This document shows, piece after piece, positions 42,932 to 54,493 of a DNA stretch of 64,000 bases; the stretch's first letter is position 1, and the number at the start of each line of letters is the position of its first letter. The translations under genes and the position numbers were made by a program. The notes under the pieces were generated by a model. That model had not been told where the DNA came from. It saw nothing but the letters and a program-made list of their open reading frames with translations, and did not search any database. Source of the stretch: Evernia prunastri (taxonomy: Eukaryota; Ascomycota; Lecanoromycetes; Lecanorales; Parmeliaceae); NCBI GenBank assembly GCA_003184365.1, contig NKYR01000032.1, positions 62,001 to 126,000 on the forward strand, read 5' to 3'.

Positions 42932-44197
42932 TTACGCCTCCCATGCATAATCCGGAAGCTTATGCTTATCGGCACTGGCAAAGGCGCCCGCGAGGTATTT
43001 CTGGGCAAATTCCAAAATCCCGCTCCACGCGATGAAAGCGAAAATGTTGTTCCGCAGCCAGATCCCCCAGGCCGTCTGTGGCGCCATGACGGTAGGGACC
43101 AGCGGTGGGACCTTCTGCAGATCGACGATGATGGGCCTCATTCGCTCCTCGTAGCCCCTGAGTCCCGCTGCGACATCGCCCTTGTGCTTGCCCACCTCGC
43201 CGGCCAACAGGTAGGCGCCGGCGAGGGCGAGACTCGTACCGCCGCCGGTGAAACCGGGTGCGTAGCCCGCGTCGCCAACTAATACGAATCGTCCTTTGGA
43301 CAGGGTGGGGGTTTTGACCTGGACGACCTCGCTGGCGTAGAAGTCCTCTGCTTCCATCATGCCTTTGATGATCTCGCTGGCCTTCCAGCCGGCGGCCTTG
43401 AAGTGCTGAGCCACAAACCGTTTGAGTGTGTCGTCTCCTTGCTTCATGGCCTCGCGGAACGGTAGCGTGGCGTCGCGGTCGTCGCGCGGGTTGACACCCA
43501 TCAGGGTGACTCGATTCACGCCCGACGGGTCGGGCCCGAGAGCGAGAAAACGGCCTCCAATGGCGCTGGAGGCCTGTCCGATTTTACTCCCCGCGAGAAG
43601 ATCTTCTTTAACGGAAAAGTAAGCCGCCCAGCAATTCGTCGATTCGATATGGTCTCGGACACCACCGCCAAGTCCCATGGCTCGAGTCCTGGAGGTCGCG
43701 CCATCGCAGGCAATGACGAGGTCGTATTTTGAAGTCGGTAAGCGGTTGGCGAACTCGACCGCAATTGGCGCGTCGTCTTTCTCGTTTTGCCGCACCGAGG
43801 CCACTTGCTCGCCAAAAACATATTTGATGTTTTCATTGTCCTTAGTCAGGTCGAAGAGAATCTGCGCCAGCTCGCCGCGGAAGATTTCATACTCCGAGAC
43901 TAGCGACTGCTGATCGGGATTTCCAGTAGCTGTGATGGTCCCGTACGGCCGGCCGTTGTCCCGGACGAAGCTGATGCCGTCAATCTCCGTCTTCTTGGCC
44001 CGCACGGCGGCCTCCATGCCCGGCATCTTCCGCATCACGGTGACGCCGACGGTGCGGATGTCGATACTCTGTCCGCTGGTGCGCAGTTTTGGGAAGCGTT
44101 CGATGACGGTGACCTTTGCTCCCGCTTTGGCGAACCAGTAGGCGGCCGTCGGGCCCGCGATGGATGCGCCCACGACGAGGACGTTTAGTTTAGACAT
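42932..44197 (-). CDS. FAD-dependent aromatic-ring monooxygenase (PHBH/TetX-like)
   Basis: An intronless 421-aa flavoprotein of group A. The N-terminal Rossmann motif is VLVVGASIAGPTAAYWFAKA (GxGxxG-type, with Ser replacing the second Gly, as in many fungal members), followed by KVTVIERFP, whose Glu should bind the FAD ribose. The DG motif is YDLVIACDGATSRTR. The second FAD motif is RFVLVGDAGYAPGFTGGGTS, supplying the GD residues near the flavin ribityl chain. Length fits single-domain FAD hydroxylases. These enzymes use NAD(P)H and O2 to hydroxylate phenolic or heteroaromatic substrates in catabolism or secondary metabolism. A C-terminal hydrophobic helix (WLRNNIFAFIAWSGILEF) is common to this subfamily. 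The gene is GC-richer than its flanks. Substrate is unknown. Confidence 0.92.
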   Translation of the reverse strand: MSKLNVLVVGASIAGPTAAYWFAKAGAKVTVIERFPKLRTSGQSIDIRTVGVTVMRKMPGMEAAVRAKKTEIDGISFVRDNGRPYGTITATGNPDQQSLVSEYEIFRGELAQILFDLTKDNENIKYVFGEQVASVRQNEKDDAPIAVEFANRLPTSKYDLVIACDGATSRTRAMGLGGGVRDHIESTNCWAAYFSVKEDLLAGSKIGQASSAIGGRFLALGPDPSGVNRVTLMGVNPRDDRDATLPFREAMKQGDDTLKRFVAQHFKAAGWKASEIIKGMMEAEDFYASEVVQVKTPTLSKGRFVLVGDAGYAPGFTGGGTSLALAGAYLLAGEVGKHKGDVAAGLRGYEERMRPIIVDLQKVPPLVPTVMAPQTAWGIWLRNNIFAFIAWSGILEFAQKYLAGAFASADKHKLPDYAWEA

Positions 44198-47017
44198 TGT
44201 GTTTGATCCGATTATACAATGAACGACGGTTCATGTGGGTAAAGTTCCGATTGAAGTGTATGAGATTTTCAGTGGTCGAGGTGATATATGTCTTTATACG
44301 ACTATAAATTATTGTCCAGAGATATGATTTTGGGAGCTTGTGAGAGGCAGGGTATCTCTATCTAGGCATATCAGCGGAGATCAAATCAGGAGAGAGTTAC
44401 AAATGCGCGGCGTACCTACCCCCGGCATCGTAACATAAGTGGCAGGTCGAAAGAGGGCTGAAGACCGATCTGAAAGCTCAGTGGCAACTTGCAAGGTTCC
44501 ATAAGGCTGCCCCGTCAGGAGGCTAACCCGAAGTCGGCTTAGGGAAGGACGTGCTAGGCAGGTCTGAGGCTCGTACTCGTAATCGTGAAGCTCTCAGATG
44601 AGCTTTAATAGACTGAGAGATTTGATGTAGATAAGAATACCCATTCTTCTCCCCGTCATCTCCCTGATGCGCTTAGCAACAGTGCTGCGTGAAATACCAC
44701 CCAACGCGTGCAGCTCTAGTCCCTGCACGAGCGAGCACAAGCAAGAGTAGAGGCGGCATAGACCTCGTGTGAGAATTTGGCCAGACGCAGACTGACGTGT
44801 AGGCGTGGGAGGGAGGCCAAATACTGCCTAGTTCGCCCAGCTAAGCAGCTGTTCGAGTTCTAATATCAGCACGTGATCTACTCACCGATCCACCACATTG
44901 AACCAGACACGATCGAACCGCGGTGCTTGCCCCCAACTCATATTGAACCCGCAGGTATACATACTCTGTAATCCGTGACAACGCCTCTCGTAGAAGCCCC
45001 TCGCACTGACTCCGTCTCCATCACCCTCTCTCCCTTCTTTCCTCCCTCCCTCCTGCAACTCCTCCACTCCTCCACTCCCCCTTCCCCCACAGAAACCATC
45101 TTAGAACGTGCTCACAACCCCCTCCAGCCCGCTCACCGACTCCCTCCTTCGACACCAATTCTCAACATCGCGCTCCCGCCGCACCGGTACCAAATCCCAA
45201 CGCAATCGTCCATGTTTGCCGCCTGGTGAGAGCAGTCACCCAGGTTCAATCACAAATACCAATTCCTGCAAACGTTGGGCACAATCTCGGGGGATGAATG
45301 AAGCGACAAGTCGTCGAAGTGCGATTCTTCCCGGTGTAGTGGTGGTTGGTGGGGGTGGTCGGGGAGGGATGAAGGGCGGACTCGAACGACGTGGCCATTT
45401 CCGAACCCTCGAGGTGCATGTCACCCATGCCATAAACGCACTGACCGCGGTGGAAGAAGTCGGGGTGGAATTCATACCATCATACCACACCACAAGGTCA
45501 ATGCTGCGAGGCAATGCTCGAAGAACTTGTCCAGTGAGCATTGGGTGAGAGCGTTACTGCGTGCAGAGAAATGACGTAGATACGTAGAGGAGACGTAGAG
45601 AATATATGAGACAACGACAGCACCACCACCCCTCCCCCCGGCTTCCACAGAAGCGCAACCCACGCGGCGGAAAGAAACGGAGGACTTAGCCACGTAGTCT
45701 CAAAATACAAACCTTTGAACAGAACAAAACGTGAGTGATCCTATACCGCAACTGATCATGGACGCGATCAAAGACGAGATGACGGCAACAACATCGTTCC
45801 GACTATTCGGAGCAAGGAGAGATGGGAACGCGTTGGAGAAAGGTTGGTCTTGATCTGCAGGGGCGATGTGCGGGAAGAGATAGGAATATGGCAAGCATGA
45901 GGGATGGGATGAACGAAGCAAATTAGTATGGCTCGAATATGAGATGGCCAAGTGTCATGACGATGCGTGCATATCGGCATAATTCATGAAACGAATACCC
46001 ACCCCACAACCAGATCCATGATGCGACCCAGCAAGATGCAGTCCCAACCGCAGCGATTGGAGCTCTGGCAGATAAAGAAGTACTTATATTTTTGTACAGT
46101 GAAAAACTGCGATCAACTATTGACACATCGCCATTGATTGATTGATTGATTGATTGATTGCTTCATACTACCCAGGAGTCTTGCCTGATTGGCCGACTAT
46201 GCGAGATGTGCTATCTATCAAATAATCTACCTAAATTTCTGAACCATTGAAAGAGGCTACCCTACGGTCGCCGGACCCCTTTCGTAAAGAACCATTTCCT
46301 GCTTTTTGACCCGAAACCCTTGGTGTTTTGATATATTGTAGATTCAGTATGGGGTGGGACCCCTCTAAGCCCGGGGGTCCCAAAGAACAGTATCCCAATT
46401 CCAACTCTTTTCCATTTCAGCCCACTAGACGGGATTGCCCTGACGACTCTGAGGGTCACTACTTCTCAGAGTCTATTGCTCGGTAGGCGGCCGAGGTTCA
46501 AGATCCGGTATCACCTTTATCGAGGAATGAGACGGCGGATACGTTTCGATAGGGCGAAGTCGAACGATTGGAAACCGTATATATCGAGGCACTCCGGAAG
46601 AGGACAGAGTGGATATTCGCTCGTGCTGTAGGCTGAATAGGTAGTCGATGACGGTTGACACATCGCCATGTCCGAATGAAAGTCGCCTTCACGTGCAACG
46701 CTAGCCGAATGGGGAGTAAAAGCATAAAGTTTAGAGATGTCCATATTTATTTCCAAAAACGTTAGGTTCCAAAAACGTTAGGTAGCCCACCTTGCACTGC
46801 AGGATGATGTTCGAAGCGCAAGCATTGCTCGAGACCTTTTTCCCTCCGGATCGCGACCAGTGTAGCAGTGACAACGCCAGCATAGATATCGATCTGTAGC
46901 AAGGTCGCATTGAAGTCACCTTCCACGTGATCCACGCCCAAAAATCACAGAGTCATCTTCCGCGCTGACTGATGTACCACCATATCAACCTATTCTCATC
47001 GCAAGAGCGAGAAGGCC
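44198..47017. other. Long intergenic stretch with simple repeats
   Basis: About 2.8 kb without a gene I can support. ORF 45108-45548 (plus, 146 codons) and overlapping minus ORFs have repetitive, biased composition and no motif. It contains an (ATTG)n microsatellite (46133-46160) and a perfect two-copy 16-bp repeat (TTCCAAAAACGTTAGG, 46751-46782). Confidence 0.45.
46133..46160. repeat. (ATTG)7 microsatellite
   Basis: Seven uninterrupted ATTG units in an intergenic region. Confidence 0.9.
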
Positions 47018-48364
47018 CTACACGTCACTGACCACGTTTTCAGCGTCCGCAGCCCGAAAATGTGACTTGCCCGTAATTCCAGTCTGTGTCGCGCTATCCG
47101 ATTTTCCTGGCGAACCGTGCCCTTCGCATTTCTGTACCATATCCTCCTCGTACCAGGATGACTGTTTCATCGATGAAGAATCCTTAAGATACTGCTTTCC
47201 GGACGAAGAATGTGGCATTTGGCTTCTGCGCATTACGATTGGGATGGTGCCCGACAGGAAAGACTTGACGCCGCTTGCTCCGCGCTCCAATCGGAAATCC
47301 TGCAGCTTCTGAACTAGCGCTTTGAGCATTGGCAAGCAGGAGCTTATGATTCCAAAGAGGGCTTCGAGAGAGGTCAAGAGCCCAATCTGACAGTAGGTGT
47401 CTTGTGCGTGCAAGTTTGTTGGATCGCTAATGGTGGAGGTTACCTGGACGCGGTACATCGTGATGGCACAGACCCTACAAGAAATAAATGTATCAGCTTT
47501 TCACACCTGAAGCCACGAGAAGAGCTGATCGAGGTTGGAGCCATACATGATACCAATGCCGAAGATGAAGCTCAATGACATCTTCTTACTTCTCGTCAAT
47601 TGCAACCTCCACAGTATTGGCATGGGTAGGATGACGACCATGACATCCAGTAGGAGATTACAAATGGCGACATACATGGTGAGCAGTTTCTGATCTCCGC
47701 AGGAGCCGCCGATCAGATCTGGTGCCCATCTGTACGCTATTGGCCGACAGATCAAACAATCTGCAATGAGTGCGCTTGCACCAAAGAGGGAGTTCACTGC
47801 CAGCGCCGCATAACAAGCGACAAGGAAAGATCGAGTCGGAAAGATTTGAATATAGAGAAGAATGATCGCGGCGCGAATTATCGTCACTGCGGTTATCCAT
47901 AGGATCGGGGACAGAAACAGGAGCTGTTGTACACGTGTCAGATTGACTCGCATCAAAAGGTAAGAGCTCTACCTGAAGACTTAGTACTTCGGAAACGGTG
48001 CCCATCTTCCGTTCGGTTGGATAACAACAACCTGATAATCGTCATTGAATGTGCTAAACCTAGATGATCAATGCTTCGACTAGAAATCTACCATAGACAG
48101 TGACACCAGTCTCAGCAAGTGCAAAGATCTGTCGTCAACTATCATCAGTGAATGAAGCTTCACACGGCATATTTTGAGGATACTTACCAGACCCAGCACT
48201 ATCAAGTAATCATGGAGTGCAATTTCTTGCTTGAGCATCTTCCGCGCCCAAAATCTGAGGACCACGCTGGTAGTTGCGAAGCCGGAGAACACCACAAGGA
48301 GAATGAAGTGAGCGAGGTGGGACTCCATCTCCTCGGGCACGTAGCCCGCCACTTTGGTGTCCAT
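47018..48364 (-). CDS. PTH11-like seven-helix receptor (fungal rhodopsin-like domain)
   Basis: Five exons (48364-48188, 48128-48092, 48031-47973, 47923-47547, 47474-47018), all phase-consistent, give 368 aa. Hydrophobic helices appear in family order: FILLVVFSGFATTSVVLRFWARK, then LHDYLIVLGL and IFALAETGVTVYG; LLFLSPILWITAVTIIRAAI; FLVACYAALAVNSLFGASAL; LTMYVAICNLLLDVMVVILP with the characteristic PMPILWRLQLTRSKKMSLSF loop; and IGLLTSLEALFGIISSCLPM. These match the rhodopsin-domain (PTH11-related, PF20684-like) family of Pezizomycotina plasma-membrane proteins, some of which sense surfaces or small molecules. No N-terminal CFEM domain is present. The cytoplasmic tail is Ser/Lys-rich. Exons 2 and 3 are very small (37 and 59 nt). 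Ligand and G-protein coupling are unknown. Confidence 0.88.
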
Positions 48365-51300
48365 AGCTTTTGAACCCGTAAATTGTGCCCTCGAGAGGCA
48401 GGACCAATAGGTTATTGAGAGACAATTAGTAGTATGAGAGGGCAACCAAAATTGGCGTGATGACCTAGTGAACTGTCCTAGCGGCACCACGAAGGACAGA
48501 AGATGTGGAAGACGCAGAGATTAATGTAAAGTTCTAAGGAAGAACAGTTGTACACATTTGACAAGATGACAGGTTGGATTCGTTAAAAGTTGCAGGAAAG
48601 AGACTAGCATTGCCTCTCCTTAAAGAAGCAAAGTCAAACACGCTTTGAACAGGTGGAAGAGCTCTGACCAAGCAAGAGTCATACAGGAGCATGCGGAGCT
48701 CCTTTAAATTGAGATAGAAAGCTATCGGGGCATTTGATTCGGCAACAGGCCCGTCTTCCCGGCTTATTGTGCATGCTGTTGAGTTCGGCTTCTCCTAAGC
48801 CACAGAGCCCCGTGGGGGAGCTGTGGAGGGTTTGTTCTTGCTGGTACTTGTACTCCAAGACATGAAACCAAAAATGCATAAGTAGCAGCTCATATGCAAT
48901 GCGTGCTCCGCCACCAAATTGAAGAATGAACAAGGACCTTCGGAGAGAAGCAGGCACAAGATGCACAGCGTTTGTCGAGTGCGTTGACTTTTGTTGATAG
49001 CATCTACTCTAGACGCACTGAGGCAACCATGTCAGCATTATAACACTCCCTCGCCTGATTGAGGAAGAGGAAGATGAGCGGGCAGGGGATTATTCGAAAA
49101 ACAGCCCCTCGAGCCCAAATTAAGGAAAGCGCGTCCCGAGGTATTACCTGCACAAGTACTTTAGCTGCAGAATCTGCAGAATCACCTAGTGCTATCTTGG
49201 CAGGTGATGCGAGTGTACTTACGACGCTTTGCGCCATTCTCAATGTACAAGCTGCACCATAATAATGATTGCACGTTTCTCGAATAGTTGTAAACGTCCG
49301 ACATGTAGCCCTGCAATATTGAGCACAGCCCCTATAGAAATTTGACTCTCTGCGCAAGGTTTCCTACATGGGGAACTCGACCAGAAATTTGTCAGTGTGT
49401 CAGATTCTAAAAACACATCCGAGGTTGTTCGAAGGATTCGCTTGGCTAGGATACGTTCGAGTTGCGGCAGGACATGCAAGCGCCATCAATTTGCTTACGC
49501 TATGCCGTGCATCTGGCTCTTGACTTTACCTCTATGGATATTTGGTACGCGGGGTGTCCGTTCCCCATACAGCCCGATCAATGATCCGGAATAATAGGCA
49601 CGGCAGTTGCGAGGACTGTTGGTGGGCTTACATGTGTTGCAGAGAAAGTCGTATCGGCGATATTGAAGATGCTAAGTAATTCTCGTTTTGCGTTATCTCA
49701 TGTACCGGGCTTCGAGCTTCCCTTTACCCTTCTCTTGTTGAGGTGTAGCTTTGTATTCTACAGCCACAACCACACCTGTGCCAAACCATGGTGACACACT
49801 GCTTATCAGTGGCGGCAGACGGAGGTAGAGACCCACACTCGAGATCCGGCTACGTAGGAAGGTTGGTGACCCCAGCCGCATGGATCCGAGAGGCGCCAGT
49901 CCGTTACTTGGAATGACTTGCCTGAAATCTGCCGAGCTAAAAGCCGTGGGAAGAGATACTGAGCAGTGCGTGGAGGAGCGGAGTTGCGTTTGGAAGAGTA
50001 GAGCTGGACTCGCAATCCCTTGTCTCATCACCGGTGGGTTTTTTTTCTTTTACTCAACCACAGAATCAGCATTGCGGCAGGATGATTCATAACACTAGGA
50101 GTTGACGGTGGCAGCAGAGAAAGAATCACCTTCCCCGAGTGCCCCAAAGCTGGAACCCGGAGATTGGGGGCTGGGTGGGGTTAATAGTAAGGCTGAAAAG
50201 GCTTGGCAGAGAATCTTCATCACTTTGGAAAGGCGTAGTGCAGGTCGACGACTTTCCAGCCTCCAGGTACAGAATCTCTTATACCCTTACGCCGCTCTAG
50301 GACTTCCTGCCTAGAACACTCAGCCGTGGAGGCAGAGCAGCTTAGATCGAGAAGCGCGGACATGGAACACGAGCTTAACGACCTGTTAATGATGTACTAC
50401 TACTACTACCACCATAGGTATCCAACGAATCTATCATGATCGGACGCGGGCATTTGAAGTATACTCATACTTATTCTCTACATGTGCTTCCCGGAAAAAG
50501 CCACGAACCGGCCAGTCTTGCCACTGAGAATTGAAGGCGACGACTTCAATGGCTCACTATTAAAACTTACTCAAGGATCTCGCTCAGTCGTTCTGCTCCT
50601 GACAATCTTAGAAAGGAATAGATGGCGTGTTTGATTTTCAATGAAGCTGTGAGAGCTTACAGCATCACCGACTAGGAGGAGCTACTGAACTGCTGATCTA
50701 TGCGTCCTGATGAGAAGTCTCACTTCTTGTTCGTTATGACTAAGGATTCGGGATACGACAATGCAATTTGAATCATGGAAATTGAATGGCATAACAGATG
50801 CTTTCCCTTAAAAATTCTACAACCTTAATAGTGCGGGTGATAGTTCGTTGAATATCAAATTTTGGTCACATGTTTCTGAAATTCGACACCATTTCGAATT
50901 GCCTTCTTCAACAAAGTCATATGTTGTATCCTCTGTCTGCTCTGCAATCCGGTTTACAGACCGATGCGACTCTGTTTCGCTTTCAAGGTCTTTTCTCCGC
51001 TCGTCATTCTCAGTGGTTCAAAATGATAGACCAAACGGTTCCAGAAGCAGCTGCTGTCGACAAGAAGCTCGCTGTGTGCCACTAGTGTGCTTCGGTCTCC
51101 ACTAGCTTTCTGTTTCACACACAAGTTAAGTTGAAGTTCGACACAAGCTTTTGCACCATGTTGCAATTGGCCAATCATCATTGACACCAAGTCGCTCAAT
51201 CCTACCGGACCTCGCTCTCTCGGCACGGGAGAGCTAAAAGAAAGAGCTTTGACTTCCAACTAAGTCTGCTAATTTCTCGAAGAGTTGAATCGGCCTCAGG

Positions 51301-51895
51301 AACTTTCCTCCCCGAAGTCTTCATTTCCTATATACTGCTTTCGACGTCATCTCAATTGATGCACGAGCTGGTGCAGCGTTGGAATGAGATAGAGTACCTC
51401 AAAGAAGATAGTTGTCACGTCACAAGCGTACCGCTAATGATTTGAAACACAGGATACCCTTGTCAGTCAGAGATATATAAACGATTTGCATGTTGGCGGC
51501 TCAACTCGGCTCTAACCGGACCTCGTGGCATCAACCAACGATTGATAGGCCCGAAGAAACTTTCTGGCTGCTTCTTTCCCCATTTGTGGTCTAGGCTGGC
51601 CTCATGGGTCGGGTAATGTTCCTGACATGCCTCGATTCCTTCGGACTTGAGTCTCTCACTTTGCTGTGCCTCGCCATTTCGGCGCAGTTCCGGTACTGGT
51701 TCGTGTTCTGCGCCCTCTGCACTCGATTCACCTCTCTTAGCCCGACTTTGGTTTATGCTCTAGCCGGGCCCTTGGATAGACTACCACATTGGTCGCGATT
51801 TCGCGGTTTAATCTGGGGAACTTAAATGGGACTGTATCTACCATGTATAGCTTTCTCCTCGCCTTCAACGTCGTTGCTGCCGGTCACCGTCATTG
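48365..51895. other. Long intergenic stretch between two divergent receptor-like genes
   Basis: About 3.5 kb. Many small ORFs on both strands, none with a motif or splice-supported extension. I see no transposon domain. The promoters of both receptor-like genes must lie here. Confidence 0.45.
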
Positions 51896-53612
51896 ATGTC
51901 TTCTTACCTTAGCTATTCAGATACTCCAGATTTCAAAATTTATGCCGACAGAGGTCCTCATCTCGTTCGAGTATGTGCTATTACAATTGCTCTGTCGACT
52001 GTAGCAGTGGCTCTTCGAATTCTTGCTAGGAGATCGTCCAAGGTGCAATTAGGATGGGATGACTGGCTGATATTTATCGCTCTGGTGAATAGTCCCCGCA
52101 CAACTGTCTCTCTCCGATCTTGAAGTTAACACTCACAAAAAGCCTTTGGCATGGGTGCCCAGTATCTTGATGATATAATGTAAGAACTACACCCATGCGC
52201 GCATGACCTTGGCAACTAAAATCCCCGTTCCTCAGGTGTGCAGCACTTCAACTTTGCCAAACATCTTCAGTGGGCTACCGCCTCCGATATCAGACACATA
52301 TGGATATGCCTGTACGCTTCCGGAATATTATACCCAATATCAGCGGTGCTCATCAAGTGCTCGATACTGGCGTTGCTTTACCGCGTATTTCGTACCCCTC
52401 ATCTCAAAATATACGTTTCGACGATTGGTATTTTGGTCATCTTTTGGGGAATAACAACGGTACGTTACAATCAAGACTAAGGACCAAATAAACAACTGAC
52501 TAGGCGAACGACCAGGTAGCGGTTGCGATCTTCAATTGTAATCCCATCCATGCCTTCTGGGACACCCAGATTACGAACAAAGCCTGTGTCAATACTTTCC
52601 GTTATTTCCTGGGGATAGAGATACCCAACATCATCTTGGATGTGGTAATCATGATACTACCCCTGCCCTACATCTGGAGATGTCACATCCCTCTATCGTC
52701 ACAGAAGGCTGGCCTTCTTTTCGTCTACATCCTCGGCGTCTTGTGGGTGCTGAGGATCCCGTGTCATAATCTAGCCGGCTGACCAGCACCTTCTAGCGTC
52801 GTCATCGCGGCTACACTCCGTTTGAACACGATGGCGGTCCATCGAGATTCAGTCGACTTTACCTGTGCGCGAACCCCCCTCTTCCCTACATTGATAAAGC
52901 TAACATCTCCTCCACAGATGATCTCATCGGGCTCGGCGTCTGGTCCGTCCTTGAGACGAACACCGGGATAATCTGCGCCTGTCTCGCCACTATGCAGTCC
53001 CTGCTCGAATTCGGAATCTTCGGCATACTTGACACCGAGCGGAGCCCGCCCTACACAGCGGGTCGCGTAGCTCGCCCCAGGCCCGAACCCCAATACACGG
53101 ACCGACAGAGCAGGTGGTCTTTGAAACAGTGGCCTCGTCACCACACGGCTCCACCAGCCCTGGAGAACGCCGGGCTACGGCCGATCGGGAACATCATGCG
53201 CAGGGGGAGGCATACGGCTTCGAGTTCCTGGGGCTTCAACCAGCCCCTACCTCCCGACTTCCTGGACGAGCCACTGCCCACACGACCGGAGACCATCGAG
53301 GGATTCATAAAAAAGGGCTACCAGACAGAAAGGAGCTCCTCGGGCGCCAACCAACCAGGACCCCCTGATATCCCAGACGAGCCAACCCCAACCCACGACA
53401 GGATAACCGAGGCGGAGAAGACGGACCCTTACGACGTCGAGCGCGCGGAACCGACACGGCCGAACAAGAACAAAGTAGCCGGGATATCTCGATTCAACGC
53501 CTTCAACGACGTGGACGACATCGCGCGGGAGGAGAGGTCGCGGCGGATGCGGAAGAAGATGGAAGGGTCCGGCTGGCCCATGACGACGGGCGAAGGACGG
53601 ACGTGGATATGA
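51896..53612 (+). CDS. Second PTH11-like rhodopsin-domain gene, 5' exon region ambiguous or broken
   Basis: Firm parts are 51896-52084 (WDDWLIFIAL end of helix 2), up to 52459 (LYPISAVLIKCSILALLYRV), 52504-52742 (FNCNPIHAFWDTQIT, then IILDVVIMILPLPYIWR), 52797-52864 and 52918-53612 (GLGVWSVLETNTGIICACLA, then a long charged tail). These are the family's usual helices and loops, and the 3' junctions are phase-perfect. The region 52085-52243 is not: a family-like segment AFGMGAQYLDDI (about 52142-52178) cannot be joined in phase to either side. Splicing 52084 straight to 52244 keeps the frame (468 aa) but drops that segment and part of helix 2. The gene may be decayed, mis-assembled or use an unseen splice pattern. 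The cytoplasmic tail (about 180 residues) is Pro-, Arg- and Glu-rich with DEPxPT repeats. Confidence 0.65.
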
Positions 53613-54000
53613 AGACGCTCGCGGTCCCTCACATATGACCCGGGAAGGGAAAAAAAAAGGGGGGGGGGGGGGGAACTGGGTCACACCAGACTGCGATCCC
53701 TCGACCTGCGCGTTGCGCCATTGACTTCCACGATGGGGATCATAGATGATCGGAATGGAGACGCAAGATTGTCGAGAAGGTCGCGAGAATACCGGCTGGA
53801 CACGGTTATCGCATACCAAGGGCGCAGTGTGAAGAGGGCAATATACTTTGGTCTGGCTAGACGCCCAACGAAGAAAGACCCGGAAAAAGCATGCAGTTCC
53901 GCCCGGCTCTGGGTTCAGTGGAGCGGGCTGCTTTTAATGTATATACTTGTTATTTCTCGATTCGAAGGATGTCAGGTGGCTGGGACGCACTGGACCTGCA

Positions 54001-54031
54001 GGCAGGGCAGGGCAGGGCAGGGCAGGGCAGG
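54001..54031. repeat. (GGCAG)n microsatellite
   Basis: About six consecutive GGCAG/GGGCA units, beginning at the end of a CTGCAG site. Confidence 0.85.
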
Positions 54032-54186
54032 GAAAGCTGAGAGCGGGGCCTCTCCGTGATGTTTTCGATTCGGTTGGTCATATTTGGGAGAGACGGCAGA
54101 ATTGCCGGTTGGCGATTTGACAGAGCGAGCGAGCGAGCAGCCTGATTTCGCTGAGCGCTTTGTAGTCATCTCGTTGAACAGGGATA

Positions 54187-54228
54187 GCAAGCAAGCAAGC
54201 AAGAAAGAAAGAAAGAAAGAAAGAAAGA
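54187..54228. repeat. (AGCA)n/(AGAA)n tetranucleotide microsatellite
   Basis: A compound tetranucleotide array: several AGCA units change to AGAA units without interruption. Confidence 0.85.
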
Positions 54229-54493
54229 TATCTAGCTAAGAAATCGCACCCGAAGCTCATCGATAACCCGGTTCGTCATAAGTCACAGCAGGGTTCCCTT
54301 CACCATACTCTACCCACCACGCAAGCAGCCAAACATGTATACCCATGCATCATCTACCTCCCATCTCGCTGCCCCCTTCCTTTCCACATCAACATCCGCA
54401 ACCACGTCCACTCCAAGCAACCACATCCCCATTTCCCCCCGAACTCTTCCCCAACATCCCAGTCCATATCCCCCCCACCTCCCCACACCCACT

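Larger units (their letters stand above)
53613..54493. other. Simple-repeat-rich convergent region
   Basis: No gene. It contains a G15 homopolymer (53659-53673) after a poly-A run, (GGCAG)n around 54001-54030, (GAGC)n near 54125, and (AGCA)n to (AGAA)n around 54187-54228. The receptor-like gene and the small Gly-rich gene converge on it. Confidence 0.75.

Noticed and set aside
33183..44197. Secondary-metabolite biosynthetic cluster
   Set aside because: No polyketide synthase, NRPS, terpene cyclase, P450 or cluster regulator is present; only a loose catabolic grouping can be argued.
45108..45548. 146-codon plus ORF and overlapping minus ORFs
   Set aside because: Biased composition over C-rich DNA, no domain, no splice-supported partner.
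53247..53819. 190-codon minus ORF
   Set aside because: Antisense to the receptor tail; Pro/Arg-rich shadow.
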